Assembly (NCBI RefSeq): GCF_031432975.1 | Contig: NZ_CP133838.1 | Location: forward strand, 1,984,001 to 2,048,000 | Direction: 5' to 3' | Length of the DNA: 64,000 nucleotides | Origin: Buttiauxella selenatireducens | Lineage (GTDB): Bacteria; Pseudomonadota; Gammaproteobacteria; Enterobacterales; Enterobacteriaceae | Part shown: positions 17,577 through 26,132 of the stretch, one piece after another | Layout: the number at the start of each line of letters is the position of its first letter | How positions within the stretch are numbered: position 1 is the first letter of the stretch | The notes under the pieces: model-generated | What the model was told of the DNA's origin: nothing | The model's input: only the letters and a program-made list of their open reading frames with translations | Databases searched by the model: none | Translations under genes and position numbers: made by a program

Positions 17577-19460
17577 ATGTTGAGTCTTTTCAGGCAGACA
17601 GTGATCTGTCTATTACTGCTATGGGTGCCAGTCAGTTGGGCTGCACAATCCGGTTGGCTTCATTTTGCCGATAATAATCATGCGAGCGTGCGCCTGCGCG
17701 CTGACACTTCCCCGCAAGGCGAAACTCAGGTTTTGCTGGATGTAAAACTTGAGGATGGCTGGAAAACATACTGGCGCTCACCTGGCGATGGTGGCGTTGC
17801 GCCCACCATTACCTGGAATGAACCATTAAAAGCAGCCCAATGGTTTTGGCCAGTACCGCAACGGTTCGATGTGGCGGGGATCACCACTCAGGGTTATCAG
17901 CACCAGGTCAATATCCCGATAAAACTGGCAGATAAGCTACCGACAAAAATAGCCGGTGTACTGACGCTTTCGACTTGCAAAGATGTCTGCCTGTTGACCG
18001 ATTTCCCCTTTGAAATCACACCGATGCAGGGTGATGCGACCTTTGCCCATGACTATGCGCAAGCAATGGGCAAGGTGCCGCTCCCGAATGGTCTGACGGA
18101 TGTTCTGAAAGCCGGGTATCACAATGCAGAGTTAGTCGTGCAAGCCACTCGCAGCGCAGGCTGGCAAAAGCCTGAGCTGTATCTGGATACGCCGGAAGAT
18201 GCCAGTTTCGGCAAACCCAAAATCCGTGTAGACGGTGAAACCCTGTGGGCAACGATCCCGGTCAGCGATGGCTGGGACGGTGTCGGTCCCGATCTGCGTG
18301 GACGCCATTTGTCACTGGTTATCGCCGATAACGGTGTCGCGCAGCAAAGCAGCGTGACGATAGATGCCGCGCCAATGGTGCCTGATGAGGGCGATGATTT
18401 AGCACTTTGGCAGGTGTTGCTGCTTGCCCTGTTGGGCGGATTTATCCTCAACCTGATGCCGTGTGTTTTGCCGGTACTTGGCATGAAATTAGGTTCGGTG
18501 CTGCTGGTGGAAAAGCAAGACCAGCGGCAGATACGCCAGCAGTTCCTCGCCTCGTTTGCCGGGATTCTGACTTCGTTTATGGCGCTGGCATTGTTGATGA
18601 CCGTACTGCGCTTAACCCATCAGGCGGTGGGTTGGGGTATCCAGTTCCAGAACGTCTGGTTTATCGGCTTTATGGTGTTGGTGATGATGATATTCAGCGC
18701 CAACCTGTTCGGATTGTTTGAGATTCATTTGTCATCGAAAGTGACGACGAAACTCGCCACGCAGGGTGGAAGTGGCTTGAGCGGGCATTTCTGGCAGGGG
18801 GCGCTGGCGACGCTTTTGGCGACTCCCTGTAGCGCACCGTTTCTTGGAACTGCGGTCGCCATCGCATTGGGTGCCTCATTGCCAACGTTATGGGGAATTT
18901 TCTTCGCCTTAGGCGTGGGGATGAGCTTGCCGTGGCTGTTAATCGCCATGCGCCCGTCACTGGCACTACGCCTTCCGAAACCTGGGCGTTGGATGCTTTG
19001 GTTGCGCCGAATACTGGCGGTGATGATGCTGGGATCGGCGTTGTGGTTGGCCAGTTTGTTACCGGTGCATTTTAGCGCAACAGCCAACGGCCCAGCGGAA
19101 GAGAAGATCGCCTGGCAACCGTTAAGTGAGCAGGCCATTCAGGATGCCCTTGCTCAAAATAAACGTGTGTTTATTGATGTCACTGCCGACTGGTGTATCA
19201 CCTGCAAAATAAACAAGTTAAATGTCATTGCTCGTGATGATGTGCAGGCCGCATTGCAGGAGCCTGATGTGGTTGCATTGCGTGGCGACTGGACGCTTCC
19301 TTCGAAGGAAATCACTGAGTTTCTCAAGCAACGTGGCCAGGCCGGTGTGCCGTTCAATCAAGTCTATGGGCCAAACTCTCCCGCTGGGAAGCCGCTCCCG
19401 ACACTCTTAACGCGTGATGTTGTCCTGAATTCGCTCACTGAAGCAAAAGGAAATAAATAA
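17577..19460 (+). CDS. scsB: ScsB, DsbD-like membrane thiol electron transporter
   Basis: ScsB passes electrons from cytoplasmic thioredoxin to periplasmic ScsC. The 627 residues comprise a signal peptide (ends SWAAQ), an N-terminal periplasmic domain with STCKDVCLLTDFPF near 130, a DsbD-like membrane domain with NLMPCVLPVLGMK near 290 and TPCSAPFLGTAVA near 415, and a C-terminal thioredoxin-like domain with DVTADWCITCKINK near 535. Each of the three domains has the expected cysteine pair. Its stop overlaps the scsC start at base 19460. Confidence 0.93.
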   Translation: MLSLFRQTVICLLLLWVPVSWAAQSGWLHFADNNHASVRLRADTSPQGETQVLLDVKLEDGWKTYWRSPGDGGVAPTITWNEPLKAAQWFWPVPQRFDVAGITTQGYQHQVNIPIKLADKLPTKIAGVLTLSTCKDVCLLTDFPFEITPMQGDATFAHDYAQAMGKVPLPNGLTDVLKAGYHNAELVVQATRSAGWQKPELYLDTPEDASFGKPKIRVDGETLWATIPVSDGWDGVGPDLRGRHLSLVIADNGVAQQSSVTIDAAPMVPDEGDDLALWQVLLLALLGGFILNLMPCVLPVLGMKLGSVLLVEKQDQRQIRQQFLASFAGILTSFMALALLMTVLRLTHQAVGWGIQFQNVWFIGFMVLVMMIFSANLFGLFEIHLSSKVTTKLATQGGSGLSGHFWQGALATLLATPCSAPFLGTAVAIALGASLPTLWGIFFALGVGMSLPWLLIAMRPSLALRLPKPGRWMLWLRRILAVMMLGSALWLASLLPVHFSATANGPAEEKIAWQPLSEQAIQDALAQNKRVFIDVTADWCITCKINKLNVIARDDVQAALQEPDVVALRGDWTLPSKEITEFLKQRGQAGVPFNQVYGPNSPAGKPLPTLLTRDVVLNSLTEAKGNK

Positions 19461-20071
19461 TGAAAATGCTTATGACGCTTTTGCTGTTAGTGGCGACGAC
19501 TTTTGGCGCAAACGCCGCGACCTCATCCGACGAAGATCAGTTACAGGAAATGATTTACCAGGCGTTGTACCACGATCCGGCCAGCCCTCGGATGGGGGCT
19601 ACAAATGCAAAACTGACCATTATCTCTTTTACTGATTACAACTGTCCGTACTGCAAACAGTTCGACCCGATGCTTGAAAAAGTGGTGCAGAAATATCCAG
19701 ATGTGGCGGTGGTGTTCAAGCTGCTGCCTTTTCGCGGTGAATCTTCGTCGCTTGCCTCGCGAGTGGCTCTCACCACCTGGCGGGAACATCCGCAGGAGTT
19801 TCTGGCGCTGCATCAAAGCCTGATGTCGAAAAAGGGCAATCATACCGCGGCCACCATTGATGCTGCGGCTACAAAAAGTGGCTCAACGCGCGTCGAGCCG
19901 GATGAACTGAGCAGGGAGACGCTGAGCCTCAATCTGCAACTGGCACGGATTGTCGGCGTGCAAGGAACACCGGCTACGTTGGTTGGCGATACGTTTTTGG
20001 CGGGTGCAGTGCCGTGGGAATCTCTCGACGAACTGGTACAAGAGAAACGGGAGCAGGTTAATGACAAGTAA
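19460..20071 (+). CDS. scsC: ScsC, periplasmic DsbA/DsbG-like thiol oxidoreductase
   Basis: The 203-residue protein has a signal peptide ending near GANAA (residue 20), an N-terminal helical stalk that in relatives mediates trimerisation (SSDEDQLQEMIYQALYHD), and a thioredoxin fold with active site TDYNCPYCKQFDP near residue 65 (CPYC). The cis-Pro loop GVQGTPATLVGD is near 170. It is the partner of ScsB and is proposed to shuffle disulfides and protect copper-sensitive proteins. Confidence 0.92.
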   Translation: MKMLMTLLLLVATTFGANAATSSDEDQLQEMIYQALYHDPASPRMGATNAKLTIISFTDYNCPYCKQFDPMLEKVVQKYPDVAVVFKLLPFRGESSSLASRVALTTWREHPQEFLALHQSLMSKKGNHTAATIDAAATKSGSTRVEPDELSRETLSLNLQLARIVGVQGTPATLVGDTFLAGAVPWESLDELVQEKREQVNDK

Positions 20072-20564
20072 GCTGCGACGTTGGGGGCGAGAGGTGCTGG
20101 TTATCGCGCTGATCGTTATCACGATTGTGATCCTGATGGATGGGTGGCGTGCGCCAAAAATGCCAGCTTCCTTCGACAGCACCCCGCTGCATACGCTGGA
20201 TGGGCAAACCATTACCCTGAATGCACTGAGTGAAGAGCGCCCGTTGCTACTCTATTTCTGGGCGAGTTGGTGTGGCGTGTGTCGCTACACTACGCCATCC
20301 ATTGCGCGCCTGGTGGAAGAACAGTCCAACGTGATGTCTATCGCGTTGAGATCGGGCGAACCGCAGGAAGTCGCGCGTTGGCTTGCGCAGAAGAAGATAA
20401 CGATTCCGGTGGTCAATGACGCTTCGGGCGAGTTATCCCGCAACTGGCAGATTGGCGTGACGCCTACGCTGGTGGTGCTTTACAAAGGAGAGGTGGTTTC
20501 TTCGACTACCGGCTGGACCAGCTATTGGGGGATGAAGTTCCGCCTGTGGTGGGCTGGCATATAA
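20061..20564 (+). CDS. scsD: ScsD, membrane-anchored TlpA-like thioredoxin
   Basis: The 167-residue protein starts at the ATG at 20061, overlapping scsC by 11 bases; a longer upstream extension is not native because it reads through scsC in another frame. A single N-terminal membrane anchor (VLVIALIVITIVILMDGW) is followed by a TlpA/ResA-like domain with active site FWASWCGVCRYTTPS near 77 (CGVC) and cis-Pro GVTPTLVVLYKG. It completes scsABCD. Confidence 0.9.
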   Translation: MTSKLRRWGREVLVIALIVITIVILMDGWRAPKMPASFDSTPLHTLDGQTITLNALSEERPLLLYFWASWCGVCRYTTPSIARLVEEQSNVMSIALRSGEPQEVARWLAQKKITIPVVNDASGELSRNWQIGVTPTLVVLYKGEVVSSTTGWTSYWGMKFRLWWAGI

Positions 20565-20588
20565 AGGAGAGTTCCACGTTTATCTGTA

Positions 20589-20611
20589 TGTGCGCACTGT
20601 AATGGTGCGCG
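20589..20611. promoter_or_regulatory. NtrC-like binding site upstream of nac
   Basis: The dyad TGCGCAC-TGTAATG-GTGCGCG contains GCAC-N7-GGTGC-like half-sites of the NtrC consensus (TGCACC-N5-GGTGCA type). It lies about 125 bp upstream of the sigma54 promoter, a normal enhancer distance. Confidence 0.65.
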
Positions 20612-20726
20612 CATACCTCTTATGGGGCATAAGAGAACCCTTGTTTCAATCCTCATTCCCGCCGTTTAAATCACTTTCGCTTATTATCCAGCTTGTTAGC
20701 GCATCTGGTCGGATGTTTCTCAAAAG

Positions 20727-20742
20727 TGGCAAGTATATTGCA
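20727..20742 (+). promoter_or_regulatory. Sigma54 promoter of nac
   Basis: TGGCAAGTATATTGCA has the -24 GG and -12 GC dinucleotides exactly ten bases apart and matches the TGGCACG-N4-TTGCA consensus at all but one core position. It fits the known nitrogen-regulated sigma54 promoter of nac in enterics. Confidence 0.85.
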
Positions 20743-20799
20743 ATTCTTAGCGTGACATCACTGCCGAAACTGGCGTTGGCATTCCGTGTAGGAGGCAAA

Positions 20800-21717
20800 A
20801 TGAATTTAAGACGACTGAAGTACTTCGTAAAAATCGTCGATATTGGTAGCCTGACTCAGGCCGCAGAAGTGCTGCATATCGCGCAGCCAGCGCTGAGCCA
20901 GCAAGTTGCTACCCTTGAAGGTGAAATGGACCAGCAGCTGTTAATTCGCACCAAACGCGGCGTAACGCCAACAGAAGCAGGAAAAATCCTTTATACCCAT
21001 GCGCGAACGATTCTTCGCCAGTGCGAACAGGCACAGTTGGCGGTTTGCAATGTGGGTCAAACAATCGGCGGGCAGGTGTCTATAGGACTTGCGCCCGGTA
21101 CAGCGGCTTCATCTATTACCATGCCTTTATTGCAGGCAGTACGTGCGGAGTTACCCGACGTACTGGTCTATCTGCATGAGAACAGTAGTTCTGTCCTGAA
21201 TGACAAGCTGTTAAGCGGCCAGCTTGACATGGCGGTCTTGTATGACCGTTCTCCAACGGCAGGCATCATTAGCCAACCGTTACTTAAAGAGGAGTTGTTT
21301 CTGGTCGGCACCCGCGACTGTCCAGGTCAGACAGTCGATCTCTGTGCGGTGGCCGAAATGAACCTATTCCTGCCGCGTGATTATAGTGCGGTTCGTAAAC
21401 GTGTGGATGAAGCGTTCTCGTTGCGTCGCCTGACGGCAAAAATCACCGGCGAAATTGATTCTATCTCTACCCTGACGGCGGCAATTGCCAGTGGCATGGG
21501 CGTCACCGTGTTGCCAGAATCAGCGGCGCGATCGCTGGTGAGTTCCGCAAATGGTTGGATGGCTCGCATTACGAGTCCATCGCTGAATTTACCGCTCTCG
21601 GTGAATTTGTCGGCGCGCACCGCGTTGACGCCCCAGGCTCAGGCGGTAAAAGACATTTTAATGTCTTTAGTGGTTCGTCCTGTGCAAGAAAATCGCGAGC
21701 TGCTGTTAGTCGGCTAA
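20800..21717 (+). CDS. nac: Nitrogen assimilation control regulator Nac
   Basis: This LysR-type regulator couples sigma54/NtrC nitrogen control to sigma70 promoters. It has 305 residues from the ATG at 20800, which has GGAGG at 20791-20795. An open upstream extension to 20590 crosses the promoter and is not coding. The N-terminal HTH (MNLRRLKYFVKIVDIGSL, HIAQPALSQQVATLEGEM) and the rest of the protein align with E. coli and Klebsiella Nac. It is followed by cbl, as in E. coli. Confidence 0.96.
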   Translation: MNLRRLKYFVKIVDIGSLTQAAEVLHIAQPALSQQVATLEGEMDQQLLIRTKRGVTPTEAGKILYTHARTILRQCEQAQLAVCNVGQTIGGQVSIGLAPGTAASSITMPLLQAVRAELPDVLVYLHENSSSVLNDKLLSGQLDMAVLYDRSPTAGIISQPLLKEELFLVGTRDCPGQTVDLCAVAEMNLFLPRDYSAVRKRVDEAFSLRRLTAKITGEIDSISTLTAAIASGMGVTVLPESAARSLVSSANGWMARITSPSLNLPLSVNLSARTALTPQAQAVKDILMSLVVRPVQENRELLLVG

Positions 21718-21835
21718 GCCTGTGGGTAAATAGCGCTTATTGCTAAATCGAATAAGTTGCTGGTTTTTATTATTTGGTATCTCGGGGCCGCCACTTTAAC
21801 AATAGTGTAAAGAACGGTCATGCCCCGGGGGCAAT

Positions 21836-22783
21836 GTGAACTTCCAGCAACTAAAAATTATTCGTGAGGCGGCTCGGCGGGACTACAACCTGACCGAAGT
21901 CGCCAACATGCTTTTTACCTCTCAATCTGGCGTCAGCCGTCATATCCGTGAACTGGAAGAAGAGCTTGGTATCGAGATCTTTATTCGCCGTGGAAAGCGA
22001 TTATTAGGTATGACGGAACCTGGCAAAGCCTTGCTGGTCATTGCCGAACGTATCCTTAATGAAGCCAGTAATGTACGGCGTCTGGCCGATGTGTTTACCA
22101 ATGACGCCAGCGGCGTGCTGACGATTGCGACGACGCATACTCAGGCACGCTATAGCTTGCCGTCCGTGATTAAATCTTTCCGTGCGTTGTTTCCTGAAGT
22201 CCGTCTTGAATTAATTCAGGGTACGCCGCAAGAAATAGAAACGTTGTTGCATAACGGTACGGCGGATATTGGTATCGCCAGTGAACGATTGAGCACCGAT
22301 CCGTTAGTGGTTGCCTATCCCTGGTTTCGTTGGTTCCACACCTTGCTGGTGCCGCACGGCCATCCATTGATTCATGCCAATCCCCTTACGCTCGACGATA
22401 TCAGCCGCTGGCCGATTATTACCTATCGGCAGGGGATAACAGGGCGGGCGCGTATTGATGAAGCATTTTTACGCCGCGGGCTATCGCCTGATATTGTCCT
22501 GAGCGCGCAAGATTCTGATGTAGTGAAAACCTACGTTGAATTAGGGCTGGGTATTGGCCTGGTTGCGTTTCAGGCCAGCGGCGATGAAGGAGGGGAGTTG
22601 GTTCGGCTAGATACGCGTCATTTATTTGACGCCAACACGGTTTGGCTTGGACTCAAACGCGGGCAGCTCCAGCGTAATTACGTCTGGCGCTTTATCGAAT
22701 TATGTAACCCGGAGCTCTCTGTTGCGGATATTAAGCGATTAGCACTTGAGCCTGAAGAAACCGTACTGGATTATCAAATTTGA
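21836..22783 (+). CDS. cbl: LysR-type regulator Cbl (sulfonate/sulfate starvation)
   Basis: Cbl activates the ssu and tau sulfonate-utilisation genes when sulfate is scarce. The 315 residues match E. coli Cbl closely: the HTH region NLTEVANMLFTSQSGVSRHI (residues 18-37), GTPQEIETLLHNGTADIGIA near 125 and NTVWLGLKRGQLQRNYVW near 265. The start is GTG at 21836; the overlapping ATG at 21834 is out of frame. It lies 118 bp after nac. Confidence 0.95.
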   Translation: MNFQQLKIIREAARRDYNLTEVANMLFTSQSGVSRHIRELEEELGIEIFIRRGKRLLGMTEPGKALLVIAERILNEASNVRRLADVFTNDASGVLTIATTHTQARYSLPSVIKSFRALFPEVRLELIQGTPQEIETLLHNGTADIGIASERLSTDPLVVAYPWFRWFHTLLVPHGHPLIHANPLTLDDISRWPIITYRQGITGRARIDEAFLRRGLSPDIVLSAQDSDVVKTYVELGLGIGLVAFQASGDEGGELVRLDTRHLFDANTVWLGLKRGQLQRNYVWRFIELCNPELSVADIKRLALEPEETVLDYQI

Positions 22784-22897
22784 TGCTTTTATCCTTTTGG
22801 AGAGCTAATTTTTAGCCGTTTTGGGGCGCTAATTGCCTGAAGCGTGATCGGTACGGTGCAAAATTCAGCAAACGAAGCGCGGTGACCGAAAATTTCA

Positions 22898-22925
22898 TTG
22901 ACTCACCGCGTCAGGTAAGTAGAAT
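22898..22925 (+). promoter_or_regulatory. Sigma70 promoter of the glyW-cysT-leuZ operon
   Basis: TTGACT (22898-22903) and TAGAAT (22920-22925) are separated by 16 bp and followed by a G+C-rich discriminator, about 80 bp before the first tRNA. Confidence 0.72.
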
Positions 22926-23006
22926 GCAACGCATCGAACGGCAGCACAGCTTGCCAGAAGATAGTAAAATCAAATGATTAGCTTTAAGCTTCATTAAAAT
23001 GATTTT

Positions 23007-23082
<76 letters not shown>

Positions 23083-23131
23083 AATTTATGTAGCAGAGTT
23101 TCTGTTACAGCCTGCAAAGGTGAAAGGTTTT

Positions 23132-23205
23132 GGCGCGTTAGCAAAGCGGTTATGTAGCGGATTGCAAATCCGTCTAGTCCGGTTCGACTCCGGAACGCGC
23201 CTCCA
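23132..23205 (+). tRNA. cysT: tRNA-Cys (GCA)
   Basis: This 74-nt gene starts GGCGCGTTAGCAAAGCGGTT and ends CGCGCCTCCA. The anticodon loop ATTGCAAAT gives GCA. It is second in the cluster. Confidence 0.98.
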
Positions 23206-23217
23206 CTTTCTTCCCGA

Positions 23218-23304
23218 GCCCGGGTGGTGAAATCGGTAGACACAAGGGATTTAAAATCCCTCGGCGTACGCGCTGTGCGGGTTCAAGTCCCGCCCCGGGC
23301 ACCA
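23218..23304 (+). tRNA. leuZ: tRNA-Leu (TAA)
   Basis: This 87-nt class II tRNA starts GCCCGGGTGGTGAAATCGGT and ends CCCGGGCACCA, with a long variable arm. The anticodon loop ATTTAAAAT gives TAA. Its 3' end borders an accessory block that separates it from yecA. Confidence 0.98.
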
Positions 23305-23345
23305 TGGGAAACATCAGAATAATCAAAGCAATAAGCAGTGTCGTG

Positions 23346-23369
23346 AAACCACCTACGGGTGGTTTTTTT
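23346..23369 (+). terminator. Terminator of the glyW-cysT-leuZ operon
   Basis: AAACCACC-TACG-GGTGGTTTTTTT is a perfect stem with T-run. The tail after it (23361-23383) is repeated exactly after azuC at 55334-55356, and a similar hairpin lies at 34341 before yecA. Confidence 0.9.
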
Positions 23370-23387
23370 ATGCCTGAAATTTGGGTG

Positions 23388-23605
23388 GGCACTGTTGCAA
23401 AGATCAACATCACTCTTCAGCTTTACTGCCGTTTTCACCCGTGACGCTAATCATGAACGTATTTAAAGCCCGACATTTCAGTCGAGATATCATTCTGTGG
23501 GCGGTACGCTGATACTGTAAGTACGATATCAATTATCGTGAGCTACAGGATATGCTGGCCGAACGTGGAGTCAACGTTGACCACGCCACGATTCACTTCA
23601 GGCAG
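23388..23605 (+). mobile_element. IS6/IS26-family insertion sequence remnant
   Basis: GGCACTGTTGCAAA at 23388-23401 is the IS26-type terminal inverted repeat. From the ATG at 23453 the translation MNVFKARHFSRDIILWAVR, then a TGA stop in place of Trp20 (23510-23512), then YCKYDINYRELQDMLAERG and VNVDHATIH follows the N-terminus of IS26/IS6 transposase. Similarity is lost near 23600, before the DDE catalytic domain, and there is no right inverted repeat. It is a dead, truncated copy at the leuZ-proximal edge of the accessory block. Confidence 0.9.
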
Positions 23606-23634
23606 CATAGACTTCCCTACACAGGATATGAGCG

Positions 23635-24546
23635 ATGATACATGTTATTGGCCATCTTCATCCGGACAGTGATTCGGTTTGTACTGCATTTATGACCGCC
23701 CGCTGGCTGACGCTTCGTGGGCAAGAAGCACAGGCATGGCGTACTGGCGAAATAAATCGTGAAACGCAGTTTATTTTTGAGCATGCGGGTCTGCCGCTAC
23801 CGGAATCTCTGTCTTTCTCTTTGGCTGATCGCGCGGTCTGGCTGGTTGACTTTACCGAGCCGGCCCAGGGCCCCGAATCACTGACTGACAGTAACATCGT
23901 CGGGATTATTGACCATCACCGCCTGGGAGGGCTGATAACCCGACTTCCCCCAGAGGTCTGGATAAAACCTGTCGGCAGCAGTGCAACAGTGTTATGGCAA
24001 CTGATGTCACCATCTGTCAGAGACAATATTACACCTGCAGAAGCGATTCTTATGTTGGGTGCGGTCATGAGCGACACTGTGGACCTGCGCTCGCCGACAA
24101 CAACCGAAGACGATCGTACGGCAACTGATGAACTCACCGTATTCGCAGGAATAGACCGGAGCTCATTTGTTGCCAGTCTCTTGACGGCCAAAACCAGTAT
24201 TGAGGGCATGACCGCCAGACAGTTACTCAATAAAGATATTAAAACATTTGAGATCGATGGTATCCGGGTGCGCGTTGCTCAACTTGAACTTTACTCCCTG
24301 AGCCAGACAGAACAGGTCCTTGATGCGCTTCGCCGGGAAATGGATCAGCATGCTATAGAAACAGATGTGGAACTGGTTGTTTTGATGCTGACGGATATAA
24401 ACGCCAGACGATCAGAACTCTATTTTTCCGGGGCTGCACTAATGAATGAGCCACAACCCTGTGTGGTGAATGGCATGTTAAGCCGAAAAAAACAGCTTCT
24501 CCCTTGGCTACAAAAGCATCTTCATCAACACCGGGGTAAATCGTGA
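23635..24546 (+). CDS. ppaC: Family II (Mn-dependent) inorganic pyrophosphatase
   Basis: This enzyme hydrolyses pyrophosphate to two phosphates in the cytoplasm and is unrelated to the usual enteric Ppa. The 303 residues have DHH-family motifs: GHLHPDSDSVCTA (residues 5-17), DFTEPAQ near 72, IDHHRLGG near 92, and the C-terminal DHHA2 motif NGMLSRKKQLLPWLQ near 281 (SRKKQ). Length fits family II. An AGGA lies about 10 bases upstream. It begins only about 30 bp after the IS6 remnant, suggesting arrival with mobile DNA. Confidence 0.92.
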   Translation: MIHVIGHLHPDSDSVCTAFMTARWLTLRGQEAQAWRTGEINRETQFIFEHAGLPLPESLSFSLADRAVWLVDFTEPAQGPESLTDSNIVGIIDHHRLGGLITRLPPEVWIKPVGSSATVLWQLMSPSVRDNITPAEAILMLGAVMSDTVDLRSPTTTEDDRTATDELTVFAGIDRSSFVASLLTAKTSIEGMTARQLLNKDIKTFEIDGIRVRVAQLELYSLSQTEQVLDALRREMDQHAIETDVELVVLMLTDINARRSELYFSGAALMNEPQPCVVNGMLSRKKQLLPWLQKHLHQHRGKS

Positions 24547-24604
24547 CTGGCGGCTCACCCTTCCTCTGTGTCGCTCATTTTTAAGGTGCTGTTGTCAGTG
24601 CCAG

Positions 24605-24630
24605 AACCGGGTAGCTCTCACTACCCGGTT
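24605..24630. terminator. Hairpin between ppaC and a convergent small gene
   Basis: AACCGGGTAG-CTCTCA-CTACCCGGTT is a perfect 10-bp stem between convergent genes. It lacks a clear T-run on either strand, so terminator function is tentative. Confidence 0.45.
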
Positions 24631-24635
24631 AATGA

Positions 24636-24839
24636 TTACATCGCTGTGGCTTTTTCCTGTAACAGTTCATAGCAGGTTGCATAATGTTTAAGAAACCACG
24701 TTTTGCAACCTTCATCCATATTTCCTGTGATTGCATCCGGACAAAGGTATCGACCCTGAGAGCGCATCCGGGCAAAACTTAATGCAATAAAATCTAAATC
24801 TTTGGAAGATACAATAGACTTATTATTTACTAGCTGCAT
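24636..24839 (-). CDS. Small hypothetical protein
   Basis: This is a 67-residue protein starting MQLVNNKSIVSSKDLDFIAL from the ATG at 24839, which has AGGAGAA upstream; a longer in-frame start at 24911 lacks such a site. It is hydrophilic, with no signal peptide or membrane segment and cysteines at LCPD, EGCK and ATCY. I do not recognise the family. The good ribosome site and clean end support a real gene, but expression is unproven. Confidence 0.55.
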   Translation of the reverse strand: MQLVNNKSIVSSKDLDFIALSFARMRSQGRYLCPDAITGNMDEGCKTWFLKHYATCYELLQEKATAM

Positions 24840-24859
24840 GCATTTCTCCTGTATTGGCC

Positions 24860-25020
24860 TGTGTTGGGCAAACCAGAAAATGAATATGAAGCTGTAGTAA
24901 GTATGGTTCAAAAAACACTGAACGATATTATTTCACTATCAGAAAGAGAACCGAAATATCAACGTGTTGTATCAATAGCCAGGATGAGACATCCAGGTCT
25001 GCCCGCTATTTAGGTGGTCG
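24860..25020 (+). other. Open fragment without start, possible gene remnant
   Basis: One plus-strand frame is open here and ends at the TAG at 25012-25014, reading NEYEAVVSMVQKTLNDIIS and SEREPKYQRVVSIARMRHP. It looks protein-like but lacks a start with a ribosome site. No family is recognised. The surrounding 24840-25192 holds nothing else I can support. Confidence 0.25.
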
Positions 25021-25192
25021 CTGAAGATCATGAGTATGTTTATAGCGTATTGGACAGGTGCTTACTGGCGTGGTTGATTTGCCCGGAACCGGCTTTATCG
25101 TAGGAAGGGGCGTTATTCACATCACTCGTTAACGGCACCCCTCAGAGGAAGCCGTTAACTTATAAGGATTAGTTCTACATTATGGATGACTA

Positions 25193-25471
25193 CTATTTGT
25201 AGAGGACTGCAGTTCCGTATGTCTGGTCTCCAAATCTACTCTCAGAAATTATTTTATAACCTGTCGCGCCTTTATGAGTGGCTTCTTTACCAATGAAAGC
25301 CTCTACATCATCAGAGGAATCTCCCCAGACAGAGATAGTACCTATCTGTTGCTGATGAGTAGCTCCAGGGGCTAACTCTTTGGCTGGCGTAATTGTGGCT
25401 GCAGCCATGGTCACTATCGGAAGTGCCATAAAAGCCGCTATTACAGAAAAACACATTAGTCTTTTCATCAT
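25193..25471 (-). CDS. DUF1471 (YdgH/BhsA/McbA-like) periplasmic protein
   Basis: The protein has 92 residues from the ATG at 25471 with GAGGAAG upstream; the next codon is also ATG. A signal peptide (MKRLMCFSVIAAFMALPIVTMA) is followed by a single small domain with the DUF1471 pattern QQIGTISVWGDSSDDVEAFIGK and a C-terminal TYGTAVLYK, as in BhsA and McbA. Relatives respond to stress and influence biofilm or outer-membrane permeability. Which paralogue this is cannot be told. Confidence 0.85.
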   Translation of the reverse strand: MMKRLMCFSVIAAFMALPIVTMAAATITPAKELAPGATHQQQIGTISVWGDSSDDVEAFIGKEATHKGATGYKIISESRFGDQTYGTAVLYK

Positions 25472-25513
25472 GACTTCCTCGTAAGCCTCAAGCTGCTGAG
25501 AGCTCAGAATCAA

Positions 25514-26132
25514 TTAGCATTTTAAAGTGTAGATGCTAAGAGAAGAGAGTGAAAAAACTATGGAATGTGCTCAGTTTTATACCCATCACACGTCCTGAAT
25601 ACGCTTGCCATCAGCGAATTATCCAGACCATACCACTGCCTCTTAAACTTCCGACTTTCTCGCTGTCAGAGTGAAATACGCCTTTAAGAATTATTAAATT
25701 ATTTCTGGAAATTATTAACCAATAATATCATGAGCGATTGATGCTAAAAAATTAATGTCAATAATTGAATGTGTATTTTGGGGGTTGTGAATAAATTTGT
25801 GAGTCATAAATAAATAAATGACGTCTTCGTAATGTTTTTCCAACGATTTATCATAAATCTATGCACAACTCATGGCGTTACGATGCATATGCTGGTGATG
25901 TAAGTTCATTATATTTAAAGATATTTGTGCGTTGTTTTCTCACGACCATTCTGGTTGTCGATGTGAGTCGATGGCTGGAAACCCCCTGCAGTGCCGCATA
26001 TCTACAACCATAAATATTATGGCATCAACCACATCACTTTTTGGGTTTTCATTAAGTCATTTAATCCTTTTTGTTAAATGAATCACAACCCGTTCATGCA
26101 AAAAAATAACGAACTCCAAAAAAGGTTCCATT
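25514..26132. other. A+T-rich intergenic region upstream of the autotransporter
   Basis: The 619 bp between the divergent DUF1471 gene and the autotransporter are A+T-rich with many TTATT/AATAA runs and no convincing open frame, RNA or repeat. Regulatory sequence for the autotransporter, possibly bound by H-NS, is likely but only inferred from composition. Confidence 0.5.

Noticed and set aside
20590..20799. 70-codon N-terminal extension of nac
   Set aside because: It overlaps the NtrC site and sigma54 promoter; all known Nac proteins begin at the later ATG.
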